8,468 nucleotides of DNA. Origin: Verrucomicrobiales bacterium (GTDB lineage: Bacteria; Verrucomicrobiota; Verrucomicrobiia; Verrucomicrobiales; DEV007). Below are positions 7,081-8,468 of the stretch, one piece after another (within the stretch, counting starts at the first letter, position 1; every line of letters begins with the position of its first letter). The notes beneath the pieces were generated by a model. The model was not told the origin of the DNA. It saw only the letters and a program-made list of their open reading frames with translations, and searched no databases. The position numbers and the translations under genes were made by a program. The stretch covers positions 1-8,468 of the forward strand of contig SLGN01000450.1 in assembly GCA_007123695.1 (NCBI GenBank), given 5' to 3'.

Positions 7081-8468
7081 TCACTGCCCACCCGGCCGGG
7101 CGAGACGGGACAGCGATTCCTGCAAGGCTGCCGCGCTGTAGGGCTTCTGCAGGTATCCGATGCGCTCGATTCCGCCGAGCCCGTGGTCCTCGGGCCCTTC
7201 CGCGTAGCCAGTCGTGAGGAGAATCCCTAGCTCGGGGTGGCGTTGGTGGAGTTCTCTGGCGAGATCCCACCCCGACACCCCTCCAGGCATGACGACGTCC
7301 GACACGACGAGATCGACCCGCTCGCGAAGACCGGGCCATAGGTCGAGGGCTTCGCGCCCCGAAGCCGCTTCGACCACGGAACACCCGAGGCGCTCGAGGA
7401 GCTTGCGGACGAGCTTGCGGACGGCATCCTCGTCCTCGACCAACAGAACGGTTTCCCCTCGCAGATTGCGGATCTGCTTGGCACCCACGCGCCGCGGCTT
7501 GTCGCCCGCTTCCCGAGTCTCTCGGCGAACGCCTCCGGCGATCGGCAGCAGCAGTTCGAAGCCCCGTCCGCCTTCGGGCGTCACAAAGGCTTCGATGCGA
7601 CCCTGGTGCTCTGCCACGATCGCCGCAGCATGGTGGAGATCGAGCCCGAGCCGCCCCGCCGCCAGCTCGGCCGAGGCGCCGTGCCCGGGCGTTCCGGGAC
7701 GGCGTTCCACCTCTTCGCACGCTGACCTCTCCCCGATGCGCAGGCAGACGAAAGAAGATGTCCCTGCGCCCGAGCGGGCGGCGACAGGGCGGGTCGACAG
7801 GGGAACGCGCCCCCCGTTCGGAAGCGAGTCGCGCACATCGACGAGCAGATGCACGAGAGCATCGCGCAGGAGCCTCTCGTCGGCGAACACTTTGGGAACG
7901 CGTGGATCCAGATCGAGCCGAAGCGCGACGTTCTCCTCCACGATGCGCTGCATCATCGCCGCGAATCGCTCGACGATTCGGTTGATGTCGCAAGGTATCC
8001 GCTCGGGGGCCTCGGCAGATCCGAGCCCAAGAAGGCGCTCCGAGCTTTCCGCCGCTTCTGCGGCAGCCCGGCGGATCTGGCGCAGCGACTCCCCTCCGGC
8101 CTCGCGATCTCCAGTGGCGAACGCATCCTCCACCAGATGAAGGTGTCCATGCACGAGAGTGAGCAGATTCCGCAACTCGTGGGCGTAACCGGCGGCGACA
8201 CGGGCGAAGGAGGAAAGTCGCTGCGCCTGACGCAGGTGGGCGAGCAGATCGCGCTGCTGCGAAACCCGCAGACTCCCCCGGAGGCTTCGACCGAGGTGTT
8301 CGGCAGCAAGGGCAAGAATCGGCGCGAGCGGGCGGGAAGCGAGGCGTGATCCGACGGTGCCGTGCCCGACGCAGAGGGCGGCGAGGGCACCACCCTCGTC
8401 GTCGCGGAGAAAGCGGGCCGAAAACCAAGCTGTCCGGCAAGTCTTCGCATCGAGATCGAGCTCCACCA
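7081..8468 (-). CDS. Hybrid histidine kinase with degenerate ATPase domain and intact receiver (5' end outside window)
   Basis: The frame is open to the right edge; the GTG at 8466 is unlikely to be the real start because it falls inside a domain. Numbered from that codon (461 residues): 1-65 look like the end of a GAF or PAS sensor domain plus a linking helix; 82-150 form the dimerization helices with phospho-acceptor His96 in AGYAHELRN; 155-310 align with a HATPase domain; 338-458 are a CheY-like receiver with acidic Glu344/Asp345, phospho-acceptor Asp390 in VVSDVVMPG, Thr418 and Lys441. The N box reads VHLLVDVRDSLP, with Asp210 where the Mg-binding Asn is expected. The DxGxG site is replaced around 246-250 (ERSAC), and no F box is visible. 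No membrane segment is seen in this part. Its stop lies 6 bp from that of the convergent membrane protein gene. It was probably a NtrB-like kinase whose own ATP use is lost or reduced. Confidence 0.9.
   Translation of the reverse strand, partial: VELDLDAKTCRTAWFSARFLRDDEGGALAALCVGHGTVGSRLASRPLAPILALAAEHLGRSLRGSLRVSQQRDLLAHLRQAQRLSSFARVAAGYAHELRNLLTLVHGHLHLVEDAFATGDREAGGESLRQIRRAAAEAAESSERLLGLGSAEAPERIPCDINRIVERFAAMMQRIVEENVALRLDLDPRVPKVFADERLLRDALVHLLVDVRDSLPNGGRVPLSTRPVAARSGAGTSSFVCLRIGERSACEEVERRPGTPGHGASAELAAGRLGLDLHHAAAIVAEHQGRIEAFVTPEGGRGFELLLPIAGGVRRETREAGDKPRRVGAKQIRNLRGETVLLVEDEDAVRKLVRKLLERLGCSVVEAASGREALDLWPGLRERVDLVVSDVVMPGGVSGWDLARELHQRHPELGILLTTGYAEGPEDHGLGGIERIGYLQKPYSAAALQESLSRLARPGGQ

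Noticed and set aside
7091..7100. CCCGGCCGGG palindrome near the end of the hybrid kinase gene
   Set aside because: It lies within coding sequence, can form only a 3-bp stem with a usable loop, and has no T-run, so it is not a credible terminator.
1..8468. Search for tRNA or rRNA genes, CRISPR arrays, transposases, phage genes and toxin-antitoxin pairs
   Set aside because: No such motifs, repeats or protein signatures were seen on either strand by reading; composition appears even throughout, with no sign of a transferred island.

Overview
The window is a GC-rich, gene-dense stretch of ordinary bacterial chromosome. It holds five well-supported protein genes, two of them with clear family identity (pyruvate carboxylase and a hybrid histidine kinase), plus a possible sixth gene at the left edge. 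I see no RNA gene, insertion sequence, prophage or CRISPR array. The best guess for the organism is a member of the PVC group, most likely Verrucomicrobiota. Three things point there: a secreted protein with an STN-like module and an arginine- and leucine-rich helical tail of a kind I associate with that group; the absence of Shine-Dalgarno motifs before every visible start; and the style of the single-pass membrane protein with a C-terminal beta domain. This is inference from style, not a phylogenetic result.

Layout. At 1-81 (-) there is a possible start of a gene running off the left edge. At 149-1543 (-) lies an exported protein with an STN-like domain. A 168-bp divergent intergenic region follows, carrying a TATACT -10 box for each direction. 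At 1712-5191 (+) is a complete single-chain pyruvate carboxylase. It converges, with a 27-bp gap, on 5219-6019 (-), a peptidase C26 / class I glutamine amidotransferase-like hydrolase that carries a twin-arginine-type leader. A 146-bp divergent region separates that gene from 6166-7074 (+), a single-pass membrane protein with a polyglutamate run and a C-terminal beta-rich domain. That gene converges, with a gap of only 6 bp, on 7081-8468 (-), a sensor kinase / response regulator hybrid whose N-terminus lies beyond the right edge.

How the genes relate. Neighbouring genes mostly alternate in strand, so the window is not one operon and I infer no shared pathway. Pyruvate carboxylase is a stand-alone anaplerotic enzyme (pyruvate to oxaloacetate). 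The other four look like cell-envelope or signalling proteins: one exported, one Tat-type, one membrane-anchored and one sensory.

The points most worth a second look are these. The hybrid histidine kinase keeps its phospho-acceptor His and an intact receiver domain but has lost the key residues of its ATP-binding domain. The -10 boxes sit so close to several start codons that leaderless or near-leaderless mRNAs are expected. The C26 hydrolase appears to be exported by Tat. I found no strong case for a wholly new multi-gene system here.
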